From Brevundimonas sp. AAP58 (GTDB lineage Bacteria; Pseudomonadota; Alphaproteobacteria; Caulobacterales; Caulobacteraceae), in the NCBI RefSeq assembly GCF_001295975.1, contig NZ_LJHU01000128.1, positions 1 through 42,059 on the forward strand: a stretch of DNA of 42,059 bases, written 5' to 3'. The translations under genes and the position numbers were made by a program. Under the pieces are notes generated by a model, which searched no databases, was not told the DNA's origin, and saw only the letters and a program-made list of their open reading frames with translations. Shown here one piece after another: positions 32,332 through 41,859 of this stretch; within the stretch, counting starts at the first letter, position 1, and the number at the start of each line of letters is the position of its first letter.

Positions 32332-33789
32332 ATGGCTGACACCCACCTCGACCTAGGCGGACTCCAAGCGCTGCTGGACAAGGCGCGCGGCCTGACGATC
32401 GCCTGCGTCGGCGACCTGATGCTGGACCGCTATGTCTATGGCGAGGTCAGCCGCATCTCGCCGGAGGCACCCATTCCCGTTCTGCGAGCCCGCCGCATGG
32501 TCGCCATGCCCGGCGGCGTGGGCAATGTGGCGCGGAACGTCGCCGCGCTGGGCGCCACCGCGCGCCTGGGCGGCGTCGCCGGTGACGATGCGCCCGGCGC
32601 CGAACTCGCCTCGCTGGTTTCGGCCGAGGATCGGATCGAGGATTTCATCGCCCGAACGGCGGCGGGCGGCACCATCGTCAAGACGCGCTACGTCTCCGGC
32701 GGGCAGCAGCTGATGCGGCTCGACGAGGAGGAGCCGGTCGTCGGCGCCTTCGAACGGGACGAGGTTTTTTCAAACGCTTCAGCCATTCTCCTGTCAGACT
32801 ACGCGAAGGGTGTCGTCACCGAGCGCCTGATCCGATCCGCGCTGTGGCAGGCCCAAAACGCAGGCATTCCCGTCATCGTCGACCCCAAGGGCCGCGACTT
32901 CGCCCGCTACGGTGCCGTCGACGTGATCAAGCCCAATGCGTCGGAGCTCGCGGGGGCCACCGGCCTGCCGGTCGAGACCGACGCCGAGGTCGAGGCGGCG
33001 CTGACCGCCCTGCTGGAGGCCACCACGGCCAAGGCCATCGTCGTCACCCGCGCGGGCAAGGGCATGAGCCTGATGCGGCGCGGCGGCCCCGTCCGCCACT
33101 TTCCCGGTCGGGCGCGCGAGGTGTTCGATGTGTCCGGTGCGGGTGATACGGGACTGGCGGCGCTCGGCTTGGCGCTCGGAGCAGGCGCCTCGCTCGAACA
33201 GGCGGTGCAGCTGGCCATCCTGGCGTCCGGCGTCGTCGTCGGAAAGAGCGGCACGGCCGTGATCACCCCCGCCGAACTGATCGAGGCCGAGGTCAGCCAG
33301 CACGCGGGCGCGGCGCTCGCCAAGGTCACCGGCCTCGACGACCTCGCCGCCGAGGTCGAGGCCTGGCGCGCCCAGGGACTGAAGATCGGCTTCACCAACG
33401 GCTGTTTCGACATCCTGCACCGCGGTCACGTCGCCTATCTGGCCCAGGCGCGGTCATGGTGCGATCGGCTGGTGGTCGCTTTGAACACCGACGCCTCGGT
33501 CCGCGCGCTGAAGGGCGAGGGACGACCAGTCAACGACCTCGACAGCCGCGCCGTCGTCATCGGCGGCCTGGCCAGCGTGGACCGCGTGACCTCCTTCGAC
33601 GACCCGACGCCCATCCGCCTGATCGAGCGGTTGCGGCCCGATGTGCTGATCAAGGGGGCGGACTACACGCGTGAGGGCGTGGTCGGGGGCGATCTCGTCG
33701 AGAGCTGGGGCGGAGAGGTGCGGCTGGCCGCCTTTACCGACGGCTTTTCCACGACCAAGACCATCGAGACGATGAAGGGGTCGGCATGA
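32332..33789 (+). CDS. hldE: Bifunctional heptose kinase/adenylyltransferase
   Basis: HldE (RfaE) phosphorylates D-glycero-beta-D-manno-heptose 7-phosphate and later adenylates the 1-phosphate, for the heptose of the lipopolysaccharide inner core. From ATG 32332 the protein has 485 residues. The PfkB-type kinase domain (about 1-320) has GDLMLDRYVYG, MPGGVGNVARNVAALG and the catalytic FDVSGAGDTGLAA. The nucleotidyltransferase domain (about 345-485) has TNGCFDILHRGHVAYL with the HxGH signature and LIKGADYTREGVVGG. A GTG at 32326 is an alternative start, but AGGCGG fits the ATG better. Its stop overlaps the hldD start (ATGA). Confidence 0.97.
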   Translation: MADTHLDLGGLQALLDKARGLTIACVGDLMLDRYVYGEVSRISPEAPIPVLRARRMVAMPGGVGNVARNVAALGATARLGGVAGDDAPGAELASLVSAEDRIEDFIARTAAGGTIVKTRYVSGGQQLMRLDEEEPVVGAFERDEVFSNASAILLSDYAKGVVTERLIRSALWQAQNAGIPVIVDPKGRDFARYGAVDVIKPNASELAGATGLPVETDAEVEAALTALLEATTAKAIVVTRAGKGMSLMRRGGPVRHFPGRAREVFDVSGAGDTGLAALGLALGAGASLEQAVQLAILASGVVVGKSGTAVITPAELIEAEVSQHAGAALAKVTGLDDLAAEVEAWRAQGLKIGFTNGCFDILHRGHVAYLAQARSWCDRLVVALNTDASVRALKGEGRPVNDLDSRAVVIGGLASVDRVTSFDDPTPIRLIERLRPDVLIKGADYTREGVVGGDLVESWGGEVRLAAFTDGFSTTKTIETMKGSA

Positions 33790-34784
33790 GGCGGGCGGTC
33801 GTGGTCACCGGCGGGGCTGGCTTCATCGGCTCCAACATCGTCTCGCGTCTGTGCGCTGAGGATCGCTGGGACGTCATCGTCTGCGACCGGCTGGAGAGCG
33901 CCGACCTCGGCAAGTGGAAGAACATCGCCAAGTCGCCCATCGCCGACTTCTGGCAGCCGGAGGAGCTGTTCACCCAGCTGGACCGTCACGTCGACCGTGT
34001 CACGGCCATCGTCCACATGGGGGCCATATCCTCGACGACCGAGCAGGACGCGGACCTGATCCTAAGGACCAACTTCAGCCTGTCGCGGGATCTGTGGGAC
34101 TGGTGCGCGCTCAACGACACCCGGCTGATCTACGCCTCATCGGCGGCGACCTATGGCGACGGTTCGGCAGGGTTCAAGGACGCCGACGATCTTGCTTCTA
34201 TCTCCCGGCTTCAGCCGCTAAACGCCTATGGCTATTCGAAGAAGCTATTCGACCAGTACGCCGTGCGCGAGGCCTCTCGCGACCATGCACCCAAGCAGTG
34301 GGCGGGGCTGAAGTTCTTCAACGTCTATGGCCCCAACGAGGGCCACAAGGGCGGGATGAAGTCCGTCATCGCCCAGATCTGGCCGAAGGTCGCGGTCGGC
34401 GAGACCGTCAACCTGTTCCGCTCGCACCATCCCGACTACGCCGACGGCGGCCAGCTGCGCGACTTCGTATTCGTCGACGATGTGGTCGACATCATCGACT
34501 GGCTGCTGTGCGAGCCCCGGATCAGCGGTATCTTCAACGCCGGGTCGGGCCAGGCGCGGTCTTTCCTCGACCTGGCCAAGGCCACCTTCGCCGCTGCGGG
34601 CCAGGAGCCCCGTGTCGCCTACATCGACATGCCCGAGGCCATCCGCGACCGGTACCAGTACTTCACCCAGGCCAGCATGGACCGGGTGCGTTCGCTGGGC
34701 TTCTCCGGACAGTCCACGCCGCTGGAGGAGGGCGTGCGCCGCTACGTCCAGAACTTCCTGAGCCAGCCGGATCCCTATCGGTGA
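33786..34784 (+). CDS. hldD: ADP-L-glycero-D-manno-heptose 6-epimerase
   Basis: HldD epimerises ADP-D-glycero- to ADP-L-glycero-D-manno-heptose, the last activation step. The 332-residue extended-SDR protein has the cofactor loop TGGAGFIGSN (about 8-17), HMGAISSTTEQD, and the catalytic YGYSKK with the Tyr and Lys positions kept. Also seen are FFNVYGPNEGHKGGMKSV and RDFVFVDDVVD. It overlaps hldE by 4 bp and is clearly co-translated. The DUF3089 gene follows after 7 bp. Confidence 0.97.
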   Translation: MRRAVVVTGGAGFIGSNIVSRLCAEDRWDVIVCDRLESADLGKWKNIAKSPIADFWQPEELFTQLDRHVDRVTAIVHMGAISSTTEQDADLILRTNFSLSRDLWDWCALNDTRLIYASSAATYGDGSAGFKDADDLASISRLQPLNAYGYSKKLFDQYAVREASRDHAPKQWAGLKFFNVYGPNEGHKGGMKSVIAQIWPKVAVGETVNLFRSHHPDYADGGQLRDFVFVDDVVDIIDWLLCEPRISGIFNAGSGQARSFLDLAKATFAAAGQEPRVAYIDMPEAIRDRYQYFTQASMDRVRSLGFSGQSTPLEEGVRRYVQNFLSQPDPYR

Positions 34785-34791
34785 GGGCGCG

Positions 34792-35898
34792 GTGATCCTG
34801 CCCCGCCTGACGTTGCGCCAGTGGTTCGGATGGATTGGGTTCGCGCTCGTCTTTTTGCTGGCGGCGGCGGTGGCGGTGTGGCGGGGCGATATCCTCCGGG
34901 CCGGGCTGGACCCGCAGATCCCGTTCCAGACCTACGACCCGCCGCCGGTGCCGGACTATGCCGAGCCGACCGCATGGGCTCTTCGCGACGTGCGCACGCC
35001 CGGGGCGGGGCCGGCGGCGGTCTTCTTCCTGCATTCCACCACCTATGAAGGCGGCGAGGAGTGGAACGGTCCGATCGGCGACCCGGACGCCGATGCCTAT
35101 CTCGACCGGGTCGTTCTTCCCAACTACGCGGGTCCATTCGCACGCGCCGGCTCCGTCAGCGCGCCGCGATACCGCCAGGCCTCACTGTACACCCGGCTGA
35201 CGTTGCGGGACGACGCCCGCGACGCCCGGGCCTTCGCCTATGGCGACGCGCTCATGGCCTTTGACGCCTGGGTGGCGGCTCATCCGACGGGGCCTCTGGT
35301 TCTGGCGGGCGTCGAGCAGGGCGGAGAACTGATCGACAGGCTGCTGCGTGAACGGATCGTGTCCAACCCGACGCTTGGTGCCCGCGTCGCAGCCGTCTAT
35401 CTGATGGACGTGATTGTGGCGCGAGAGCCGCTGTCGCCCTCGCTCCCCGCCTGCGCTACCGCCACCAGCATCGGCTGCGTCATTGCCTGGTCGGGCGTCG
35501 ATGAGAAGAACGACGGCGCGGCCCAGCGCCGGCTGCGCCGCGCCCTGGTGTGGGACGCCAACGGACGTCTGGTTGATCTCACCGGTCGTCAGGCGTTGTG
35601 CGTCAATCCGGTCAGCGGAGCCGCTGATGAGGTCGCCGTTCCCGCCCGCCGCCACCAGGGGGCCGCCAACGCCACGGGGCTGGAGTGGGGGGTTCATCCG
35701 GCTTTCATCGACCGGGCCGTGGCCACCCAGTGCCGCCAGGGCATCCTGCGCCACACCGAGCTGACGACCGAGTCTTTTCGCGAGGTTGGCGGCTGGGCGG
35801 ATCGACGGAAAGCCCGTCAATACAATCTATTCTATGCTGATATTGAAGCCGACGTTGAACGTCGTCTGAACGTCTGGATGGCCTCCAACGCGGGCTAG
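34792..35898 (+). CDS. DUF3089 protein, hydrolase-like, nucleophile replaced
   Basis: DUF3089 proteins have an alpha/beta-hydrolase-like fold and no settled function. GTG 34792 gives 368 residues. A transmembrane helix (about 12-30, FGWIGFALVFLLAAAVAVW) anchors it with the rest probably in the periplasm. Typical DUF3089 segments are FFLHSTTYEGGEEWNGP (about 78-94), DPDADAYLDRVVLPNYAGPF, and RQASLYTRLTL. The nucleophile elbow, usually GHSQG, reads GVEQGG (173-178), so Glu175 stands where Ser is expected; hydrolase activity is doubtful. It is probably co-transcribed with hldED, which suggests a link to envelope or lipopolysaccharide work, but this is inference. Its stop shares CTAG with recG. 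Confidence 0.8.
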   Translation: MILPRLTLRQWFGWIGFALVFLLAAAVAVWRGDILRAGLDPQIPFQTYDPPPVPDYAEPTAWALRDVRTPGAGPAAVFFLHSTTYEGGEEWNGPIGDPDADAYLDRVVLPNYAGPFARAGSVSAPRYRQASLYTRLTLRDDARDARAFAYGDALMAFDAWVAAHPTGPLVLAGVEQGGELIDRLLRERIVSNPTLGARVAAVYLMDVIVAREPLSPSLPACATATSIGCVIAWSGVDEKNDGAAQRRLRRALVWDANGRLVDLTGRQALCVNPVSGAADEVAVPARRHQGAANATGLEWGVHPAFIDRAVATQCRQGILRHTELTTESFREVGGWADRRKARQYNLFYADIEADVERRLNVWMASNAG

Positions 35899-37985
35899 TC
35901 AAGCGCCGCGCGCTCGCTTCTCCAGTCGAAAAGAGCCTCAAGCACCTGGATCGCCTTGCCGCGCTCCGACAACAGGTCGGGATCGCGGCCGAGCACCAGC
36001 CGCGCGTCGTCCGCGGCCGCCAGAAGCAGAGCCCGGTGCCGGATCGGATCGGCAAAGCGATAGGCCGGAAAGCCGCTCTGCTTCAGCCCCAGCGGATCGC
36101 CGCCGCCCCGCAGCCGGAAATCCTCCTCGGCGATCTCGAAGCCGTCCTCGGTGCGACGTAGTGTCTCCAGCCGGAGCCGTGCCGTCTCGCCCAGCCCCGC
36201 GTCCTCGCCCCCGTACAGCAGGATGCAGGCGCTGGCCTTGGAGCCCCGGCCGACGCGGCCGCGAAGCTGATGCAGCTGGGCCAGGCCGAAACGGTCGGCG
36301 TGCTCGATGACCATGATGGAGGCGTTCGGCACATCGACGCCGACCTCCACCACCGTCGTCGCCACCAGCACCGGCAGGCGGCCGTCGGCGAAGTCGGCCA
36401 TGACGGCTTCCCGCTCCGCCCCCGGCATCTGGCCGTGTGCCAGCCCGACCTCACCGCCCAGAAGGCGGCGCAGATCGACTGCGCGCGCTTCCGCCGCCGC
36501 CAGGTCGACAGCCTCGGACTCGGCCACGAGGGGACAGATCCAGTAGGCCTGGGCTCCGCTCTCGACCGCCGCCTTCAGCCGCTTGGCCACCTCGCCGATA
36601 CGGGCCAGCGGCAGGACGGCGGTGGCCACGGGCGTTCGGCCCGGCGGCTTCTCGGTCAGGCGGCTGACGTCCAGCTCGCCGTATTGGGTGAGCTCCAGGG
36701 TGCGCGGGATCGGCGTGGCCGACATGGTCAGCAGATGCACGCCGCCCGTCCTGGGGTCGCCCTTGGCCTGAAGTCGCGCGCGTTCATTGACGCCGAACCG
36801 GTGCTGTTCGTCGATGACGGCCAGACCCAGCCGGTCGAACCGTACCGCGTCCTGGAACAGGGCATGCGTCCCGATCGCCACCTGCGCCACGCCGGACGCC
36901 AGGGCGGCCAGCTTCTCGCGGCGCTCGGCCGGCGTGTCGCGGCCCGTCAGCAGGATCGTCGGCGCGCCCGCTGCCTCCAGCATGGGCCCGAGCCGCTGAT
37001 GATGCTGCCGCGCCAGGATCTCGGTCGGGGCCATCAGGGCGGACTGGAAGCCGCTGGAGGCCGCGTCCGCCATGGCCAGCGCCGCCACGGCGGTCTTGCC
37101 CGAGCCCACGTCGCCCTGCAGCAGCCGCCCCATCTGCTCGCCGGATGCCAGATCGCGGCGGATTTCGGCGACCGCCTGATCCTGCGCCCCCGTCAGGCGG
37201 AAGGGCAGGGCGGCCAGCAGAGCCTCGGACACCGCGCCCGGCCGGATGACCGGCCCCGGCGTGATCTGCCGCGCCCGCCGCCGCCGCGCCAGGGCCAGCT
37301 GATGCGCCAGCAGCTCGTCATAGGCCAGTCTCTGGCGCGCCGGTGCATCGGCCTCCAGATCGGCCTCGGCCTTCGGCGCATGCAGCGTCTCGATGGCCGT
37401 CCGCCAGCCCGGCCACCGCTGCTTCGCCAGCCAGGCCGGGTCCTGCCATTCCGGCAGGTCTGGTGCGACGGCTAGAGCCGACAGCGCGATCTTTCGGACC
37501 TGCCGAGAGCTGATCCCCTGCGTCGCCGGATAGACGGGCTCGACCACCGGAATCTCTTCGCTCTTGTCCAGCGGCACGATCCAGTCGGGATGGACGATCT
37601 GGACCTCGCCGTTGAAGCGTTCGACCTTGCCCGACACCAGGCGGCGTTCGCCCCGGGGCAGCTGGCGCTCGATGTGCTGGGGACTGCCCCCGAACCAGAT
37701 CAGGTGGACGAAGCCGGTGTCGTCGCTGGCTCGCACCTTCAACGGCACGCCCGGCCGACCGGGCGCGATCATGCGGTCGACGATCACGTCGAACACCCCG
37801 ACCTCACCCTCGATGGCATTGGCGGCCTCGGTGCGGCGGCGCGTGATGACGCCGTTCGGGGCCAGGAACAGCACGTCGCGCACCAGGGGTCCCGCCAGCT
37901 TCTGCACCAGCGGCAGGGTGCGCGGCCCCACGCCCTTCAGCGTGCCGACCTCCGCGAACAGGGGAAACAGAATCTCCGGGCGCAT
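35895..37985 (-). CDS. recG: ATP-dependent DNA helicase RecG
   Basis: RecG regresses stalled replication forks and remodels Holliday junctions and R-loops. ATG 37985 gives 696 residues starting MRPEILFPLFAEVGTLKGVGP, the usual N-terminus. The wedge/OB-fold domain covers about 50-200. Helicase motifs are complete: GDVGSGKT (Walker A), MAPTEILARQHH, IDEQHRFGVNERA (motif II), MSATPIPRT (III), and QLRGRVGRG (VI). The C-terminal segment DFRLRGGGDPLGLKQSGFP is the RecG/Mfd TRG-type region. Length is normal for the family. It is divergent from sdhE with 74 bp between the starts. The open frame upstream to 38075 overlaps sdhE and is rejected. Confidence 0.97.
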   Translation of the reverse strand: MRPEILFPLFAEVGTLKGVGPRTLPLVQKLAGPLVRDVLFLAPNGVITRRRTEAANAIEGEVGVFDVIVDRMIAPGRPGVPLKVRASDDTGFVHLIWFGGSPQHIERQLPRGERRLVSGKVERFNGEVQIVHPDWIVPLDKSEEIPVVEPVYPATQGISSRQVRKIALSALAVAPDLPEWQDPAWLAKQRWPGWRTAIETLHAPKAEADLEADAPARQRLAYDELLAHQLALARRRRARQITPGPVIRPGAVSEALLAALPFRLTGAQDQAVAEIRRDLASGEQMGRLLQGDVGSGKTAVAALAMADAASSGFQSALMAPTEILARQHHQRLGPMLEAAGAPTILLTGRDTPAERREKLAALASGVAQVAIGTHALFQDAVRFDRLGLAVIDEQHRFGVNERARLQAKGDPRTGGVHLLTMSATPIPRTLELTQYGELDVSRLTEKPPGRTPVATAVLPLARIGEVAKRLKAAVESGAQAYWICPLVAESEAVDLAAAEARAVDLRRLLGGEVGLAHGQMPGAEREAVMADFADGRLPVLVATTVVEVGVDVPNASIMVIEHADRFGLAQLHQLRGRVGRGSKASACILLYGGEDAGLGETARLRLETLRRTEDGFEIAEEDFRLRGGGDPLGLKQSGFPAYRFADPIRHRALLLAAADDARLVLGRDPDLLSERGKAIQVLEALFDWRSERAALD

Positions 37986-38059
37986 CGCCTGCGACCATAG
38001 CGGTCGCAGCGGCGCTGGCGAAACGGGCAGGGGAACGCTATCTCCCGCGACCTGTTGGA

Positions 38060-38407
38060 ATGATGGACCGGGCAAGGATTCTTGTGGCCGAACACGATGC
38101 GCGCGCCGAAACCCCCTCTGATCCTCGCCGCGAACGGCTGGGGCGGCTGACCTTCCGCGCCTGGCGTCGGGGTTTCCGCGAGGCCGATCTGGTGCTCGGA
38201 CCGTTCATGGAGGCCGAAGGCGCGGCCCTCTCGGACAGCGAACTCGACGCCTTCGAGGCCCTGCTGGCCGAGGACGACCACGACCTTTACGCCTGGATCA
38301 TCGAGTCCAAGCCGACGCCCGAGCCGCACGCCACTCCGCTGATGACCCGTCTGCGCGCCTTCATGCGCACCCATGTCTCGGCTGCGGTCGCTGAAGGGGC
38401 AGGCTGA
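38060..38407 (+). CDS. sdhE: Succinate dehydrogenase assembly factor 2 (FAD assembly)
   Basis: SdhE (CptB/YgfY/DUF339) promotes covalent flavin attachment to SdhA. The 115-residue protein has the diagnostic RGxxE motif in WRRGFREADLVLG (about 35-47) and the helical region ALSDSELDAFEALLAEDDHDLYAWI (about 55-79), which is typical. The N-terminus is longer than in E. coli SdhE (88 residues). ATG 38060 is followed at once by a second ATG at 38063; either may be used. The stop codon overlaps the mfd start by one base (TGATG), as expected for re-initiation, so sdhE and mfd are coupled. Confidence 0.93.
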   Translation: MMDRARILVAEHDARAETPSDPRRERLGRLTFRAWRRGFREADLVLGPFMEAEGAALSDSELDAFEALLAEDDHDLYAWIIESKPTPEPHATPLMTRLRAFMRTHVSAAVAEGAG

Positions 38408-41400
38408 TGGACGGCGCCCAGATCGAACGCCGCACGGATCAGACCCTGGGCGGCGCGCCCGAAGGCATGGATGCCCTCGTCGTCGCCGAGCGGCTTAAGG
38501 CGTCCAGTGGCGTTGCTGTTTTCGTGGCGCGCGACGCGACCCGGGCCGCGGCATTCAGACAGGCGTTTGGTTTCTTCGCCAAGGATATTGAGGTTCTTGA
38601 GTTTCCGGCTTGGGACTGTTTGCCCTACGATCGGCTAAGCCCGACTTCGAGCGTCTCCGCCGAACGGATGGCGGCGCTCACGACGCTCGCCCGCCGCGAG
38701 GTCGAGGCGCGCGAGCCCCTGCTGGTCGTCACGACCGTCGCCGCCGCCATGCAGCGCACGCCGCCGCGCGAAGTGACCACGGCCGCCGGGTTCGACGCCG
38801 TGGTCGGCCGCGATCTCGACCTCCAGGCGCTGGAGACCTACTTCGCCATCAACGGCTACGTCCGCGCCTCGACCGTCAGCGACCGGGGCGAGTTCGCGGT
38901 GCGGGGCGGTGTGGTCGACGTCTTCCCGCCCGGTTTTGCCGAGCCCGTCCGTCTCGACATGTTCGGTTCCGAACTGGAATCCATTCGCACCTTCGACCCC
39001 GAGACCCAACGCTCGACCGGCCAGCTGCGCGAGGTGTCGTTGTCGCCGGTGTCCGAGGCCCTGTTGGACAAGGACAGCATCAGCCGCTTCCGCAGCGGCT
39101 ACCTCAATCTGTTCGGCGCGCCGGGCGAGGACCCGATGTACGCCTCGGTCAGCGAAGGCAGCCGCCGTCAGGGCTTCGAGCACTGGCTGCCCTTGCTCTA
39201 CGACCGGCTGGAGACCCTTTTCGCCTATCTGCCGGATCGCGCGGCGATCTTCGTCGATCATCAGGCGGACGCGGCGCGTGCCGATCGCTGGGCGCTGACG
39301 CGGGATGCTTATGAAGCTCGTCAGGAGGCCTCCAAGGCCAAGGGCGGCGGGGCCAACCGGACGCTGCCACCCGAGCGTCTGTATCTGCCCGAGGAGGAGT
39401 GGAACGGCGCGCTGGCCGGACGCTCCGTGCGTCGCTTCAGTCCCTTCGACGGCGGAGCCGAGGACGCCGGCGGTCGGCTGGGTCGCACCTTCGCCGCCGA
39501 ACGCGCCCAGGACAGCGTCAACCTGTTCGGGGCGGTCGCCGCCCATGCCGGAAAGCTGAAGGCCGAGGGCAAGACCGTCCTGTTCGCCAGCTGGACCGAG
39601 GGGTCTTCGGATCGTCTCGGCGTCATGCTGTCCGACCACGGACTGGAGCCGGTCGTGGCCGTCCGCGACTGGGCCGATGTGCAGGCGGCGTCCAAAGATC
39701 TCTTCCTGCGCGCGGTCCTGTCGGTCGAGCACGGCTTCGTTACCGAAGACGTCGCCGTCATCTCCGAAACGGACATCCTGGGCGACCGTCTAGCGCGGCC
39801 CAAGCGCAAGCGCCGCGCGTCGAACTTCCTCGCCGAGGCCTCGGCCCTGACCACAGGCGACCTCGTCGTCCACCTCGATCACGGCATCGGCCGCTATGAG
39901 GGGCTCAAGACGCTGGAGATCCAGGAGGCGCCGCACGACTGCCTGGAGCTTCTCTATGCGGGTGAGAGCAAGCTCTACCTGCCCGTTGAAAACATTGACC
40001 TGTTGACCCGTTACGGGGCCGAGTCCGACGACGTCCAGCTGGATCGTCTGGGCGGCGCCGGCTGGCAGGCGAGGAAGGCCAAGGCCAAGCAGCGTCTGCG
40101 CGACATGGCCGAGGGCCTGATCGCGCTCGCCGCCAAGCGCGCGCTCAAGACCGGCGAGCCGATCACCCCGCCCCACGGCCTGTTCGACGAGTTCTGCGCC
40201 CGCTTCCCCTACGAGGAGACCGACGACCAGCTGAACGCTATCGGCGACGTGCTCGAGGACCTCGGCAAGGGCTCGCCGATGGATCGCCTGATCTGCGGTG
40301 ACGTCGGATTCGGCAAGACCGAGGTCGCCATCCGCGCCGCCTTCGTGGTCGCCATGAGCGGCCAACAGGTCGCCATCGTCTGCCCGACGACGCTATTGGC
40401 CCGCCAGCACTTCAAGACCTTCTCGGAACGCTTCGCTGGTTGGCCGATCAAGGTCCGGCACCTGTCGCGCATGGTCACCGCCAAGGATGCGGCCGAGACC
40501 CGCGCGGGGCTGAAGGACGGCTCCTTCGAGATCGTCGTCGGCACCCACGCGGTGCTGTCCGATCAGGTCGGCTTCAAGGACCTGGGCCTCGTCATCGTCG
40601 ACGAGGAGCAGCACTTCGGCGTCAAGCACAAGGAAAAGCTCAAATCCCTGCGCGCCAACGTCCACCTGCTGACCCTGACCGCCACGCCCATCCCGCGCAC
40701 GCTGCAGATGGCGCTGTCGGGCATCCGCGAGATGTCGATCATCGCCACCCCGCCGGTCGACCGCCTGGCGGTGCGGACCTATGTCGCGCCGTGGGACCCG
40801 GTCATGGTGCGCGAGGCCCTGCTGCGCGAGAAGTATCGCGGCGGCCAGGCCTTCTACGTCTGCCCGCGCCTGTCGGACCTGCCCGACATCGAGGCGTTCC
40901 TGCGTGTCCAGGTGCCTGAGATCAAGTTCGTCGTCGGCCACGGCCAGATGAGCCCGACCCAGCTGGAAGACGTCATGAGCGCCTTCTACGACGGCAGCTA
41001 CGACGTGCTGGTCTCGACCACCATCGTCGAAAGCGGCATCGACATTCCGACCGCCAACACCTTGATCGTGCACAGGGCCGACATGTTCGGCCTGGCCCAG
41101 CTGCACCAGATCCGGGGCCGGATCGGCCGGTCCAAGGCGCGGGCCTTCGCCTATCTGACGACCGATCCGAACAAGCCCATGACCCTGTCGGCCGAGCGCC
41201 GGCTGCAGGTGCTGCAGTCGCTCGACAACCTGGGCGCCGGGTTCCAGCTGGCCAGCCACGATCTGGATCAGCGCGGCGGCGGCAATCTGCTGGGCGACGA
41301 GCAGTCGGGGCATATCCGCGAGGTCGGGGTCGAGCTGTATCAGCAGATGCTGGAGGACGCCGTCGCCGAACTGCGCGCCAACGGCGAGGCGGGCAGCGTC

Positions 41401-41859
41401 GACCGGGGATGGTCGCCGGCCATCAACGTCGGCGCGGCGGTCCTGATTCCAGAGGATTACGTCCCGGACCTGAACGTCCGTCTCAGCCTCTATCGCCGCC
41501 TGTCGGACGCCGAGAACACCGAGAGCCGCGAGGCCCTGGCCGCCGAACTGATCGACCGCTTCGGCCCCCTTCCGGACGAGGCCAAGCAGCTGCTGCGCAT
41601 CGTCGGTATCAAGGCCAACTGCAAGACGGCCTGCGTGGAGCGCATCGACATCGGTCCCAAGGGCGCGGTCCTGACGCTGCGCGACAACCGCTTCCCCAAT
41701 CCCGCGGGCCTCGTCGGCCTGATCCAGAAGAACCACGCCAGCTGGAAGATCCGGCCGGATCAGAAGATCGTGGTCAAGGGCGACTGGCCGACGCCGGAGG
41801 ACCGCCTGAAGGTCGCCGAGCGGATCACCACCGACCTGGCGCGCGTGGCGGGGGCCTAG
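38407..41859 (+). CDS. mfd: Transcription-repair coupling factor Mfd
   Basis: Mfd removes RNA polymerase stalled at DNA lesions and recruits UvrA. The 1150 residues match the usual size (1148 in E. coli). The UvrB-like N-terminal part contains EVLEFPAWDCLPYDRLSP (about 59-76). The RNA-polymerase-interacting domain shows GDLVVHLDHGIGRYEG (about 485-500). The translocase has GDVGFGKTEVAIRAA (Walker A), VDEEQHFGVKHKE (motif II), TATPIPRTLQM (III) and IRGRIGRSKARAFAY (VI). The TRG motif region (SHDLDQRGGGNLLGDEQSG) and a C-terminal regulatory domain (about 1010-1150) follow. Translation is coupled to sdhE. Its stop shares a CTAG with the gene on the opposite strand. Confidence 0.98.
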   Translation: MDGAQIERRTDQTLGGAPEGMDALVVAERLKASSGVAVFVARDATRAAAFRQAFGFFAKDIEVLEFPAWDCLPYDRLSPTSSVSAERMAALTTLARREVEAREPLLVVTTVAAAMQRTPPREVTTAAGFDAVVGRDLDLQALETYFAINGYVRASTVSDRGEFAVRGGVVDVFPPGFAEPVRLDMFGSELESIRTFDPETQRSTGQLREVSLSPVSEALLDKDSISRFRSGYLNLFGAPGEDPMYASVSEGSRRQGFEHWLPLLYDRLETLFAYLPDRAAIFVDHQADAARADRWALTRDAYEARQEASKAKGGGANRTLPPERLYLPEEEWNGALAGRSVRRFSPFDGGAEDAGGRLGRTFAAERAQDSVNLFGAVAAHAGKLKAEGKTVLFASWTEGSSDRLGVMLSDHGLEPVVAVRDWADVQAASKDLFLRAVLSVEHGFVTEDVAVISETDILGDRLARPKRKRRASNFLAEASALTTGDLVVHLDHGIGRYEGLKTLEIQEAPHDCLELLYAGESKLYLPVENIDLLTRYGAESDDVQLDRLGGAGWQARKAKAKQRLRDMAEGLIALAAKRALKTGEPITPPHGLFDEFCARFPYEETDDQLNAIGDVLEDLGKGSPMDRLICGDVGFGKTEVAIRAAFVVAMSGQQVAIVCPTTLLARQHFKTFSERFAGWPIKVRHLSRMVTAKDAAETRAGLKDGSFEIVVGTHAVLSDQVGFKDLGLVIVDEEQHFGVKHKEKLKSLRANVHLLTLTATPIPRTLQMALSGIREMSIIATPPVDRLAVRTYVAPWDPVMVREALLREKYRGGQAFYVCPRLSDLPDIEAFLRVQVPEIKFVVGHGQMSPTQLEDVMSAFYDGSYDVLVSTTIVESGIDIPTANTLIVHRADMFGLAQLHQIRGRIGRSKARAFAYLTTDPNKPMTLSAERRLQVLQSLDNLGAGFQLASHDLDQRGGGNLLGDEQSGHIREVGVELYQQMLEDAVAELRANGEAGSVDRGWSPAINVGAAVLIPEDYVPDLNVRLSLYRRLSDAENTESREALAAELIDRFGPLPDEAKQLLRIVGIKANCKTACVERIDIGPKGAVLTLRDNRFPNPAGLVGLIQKNHASWKIRPDQKIVVKGDWPTPEDRLKVAERITTDLARVAGA

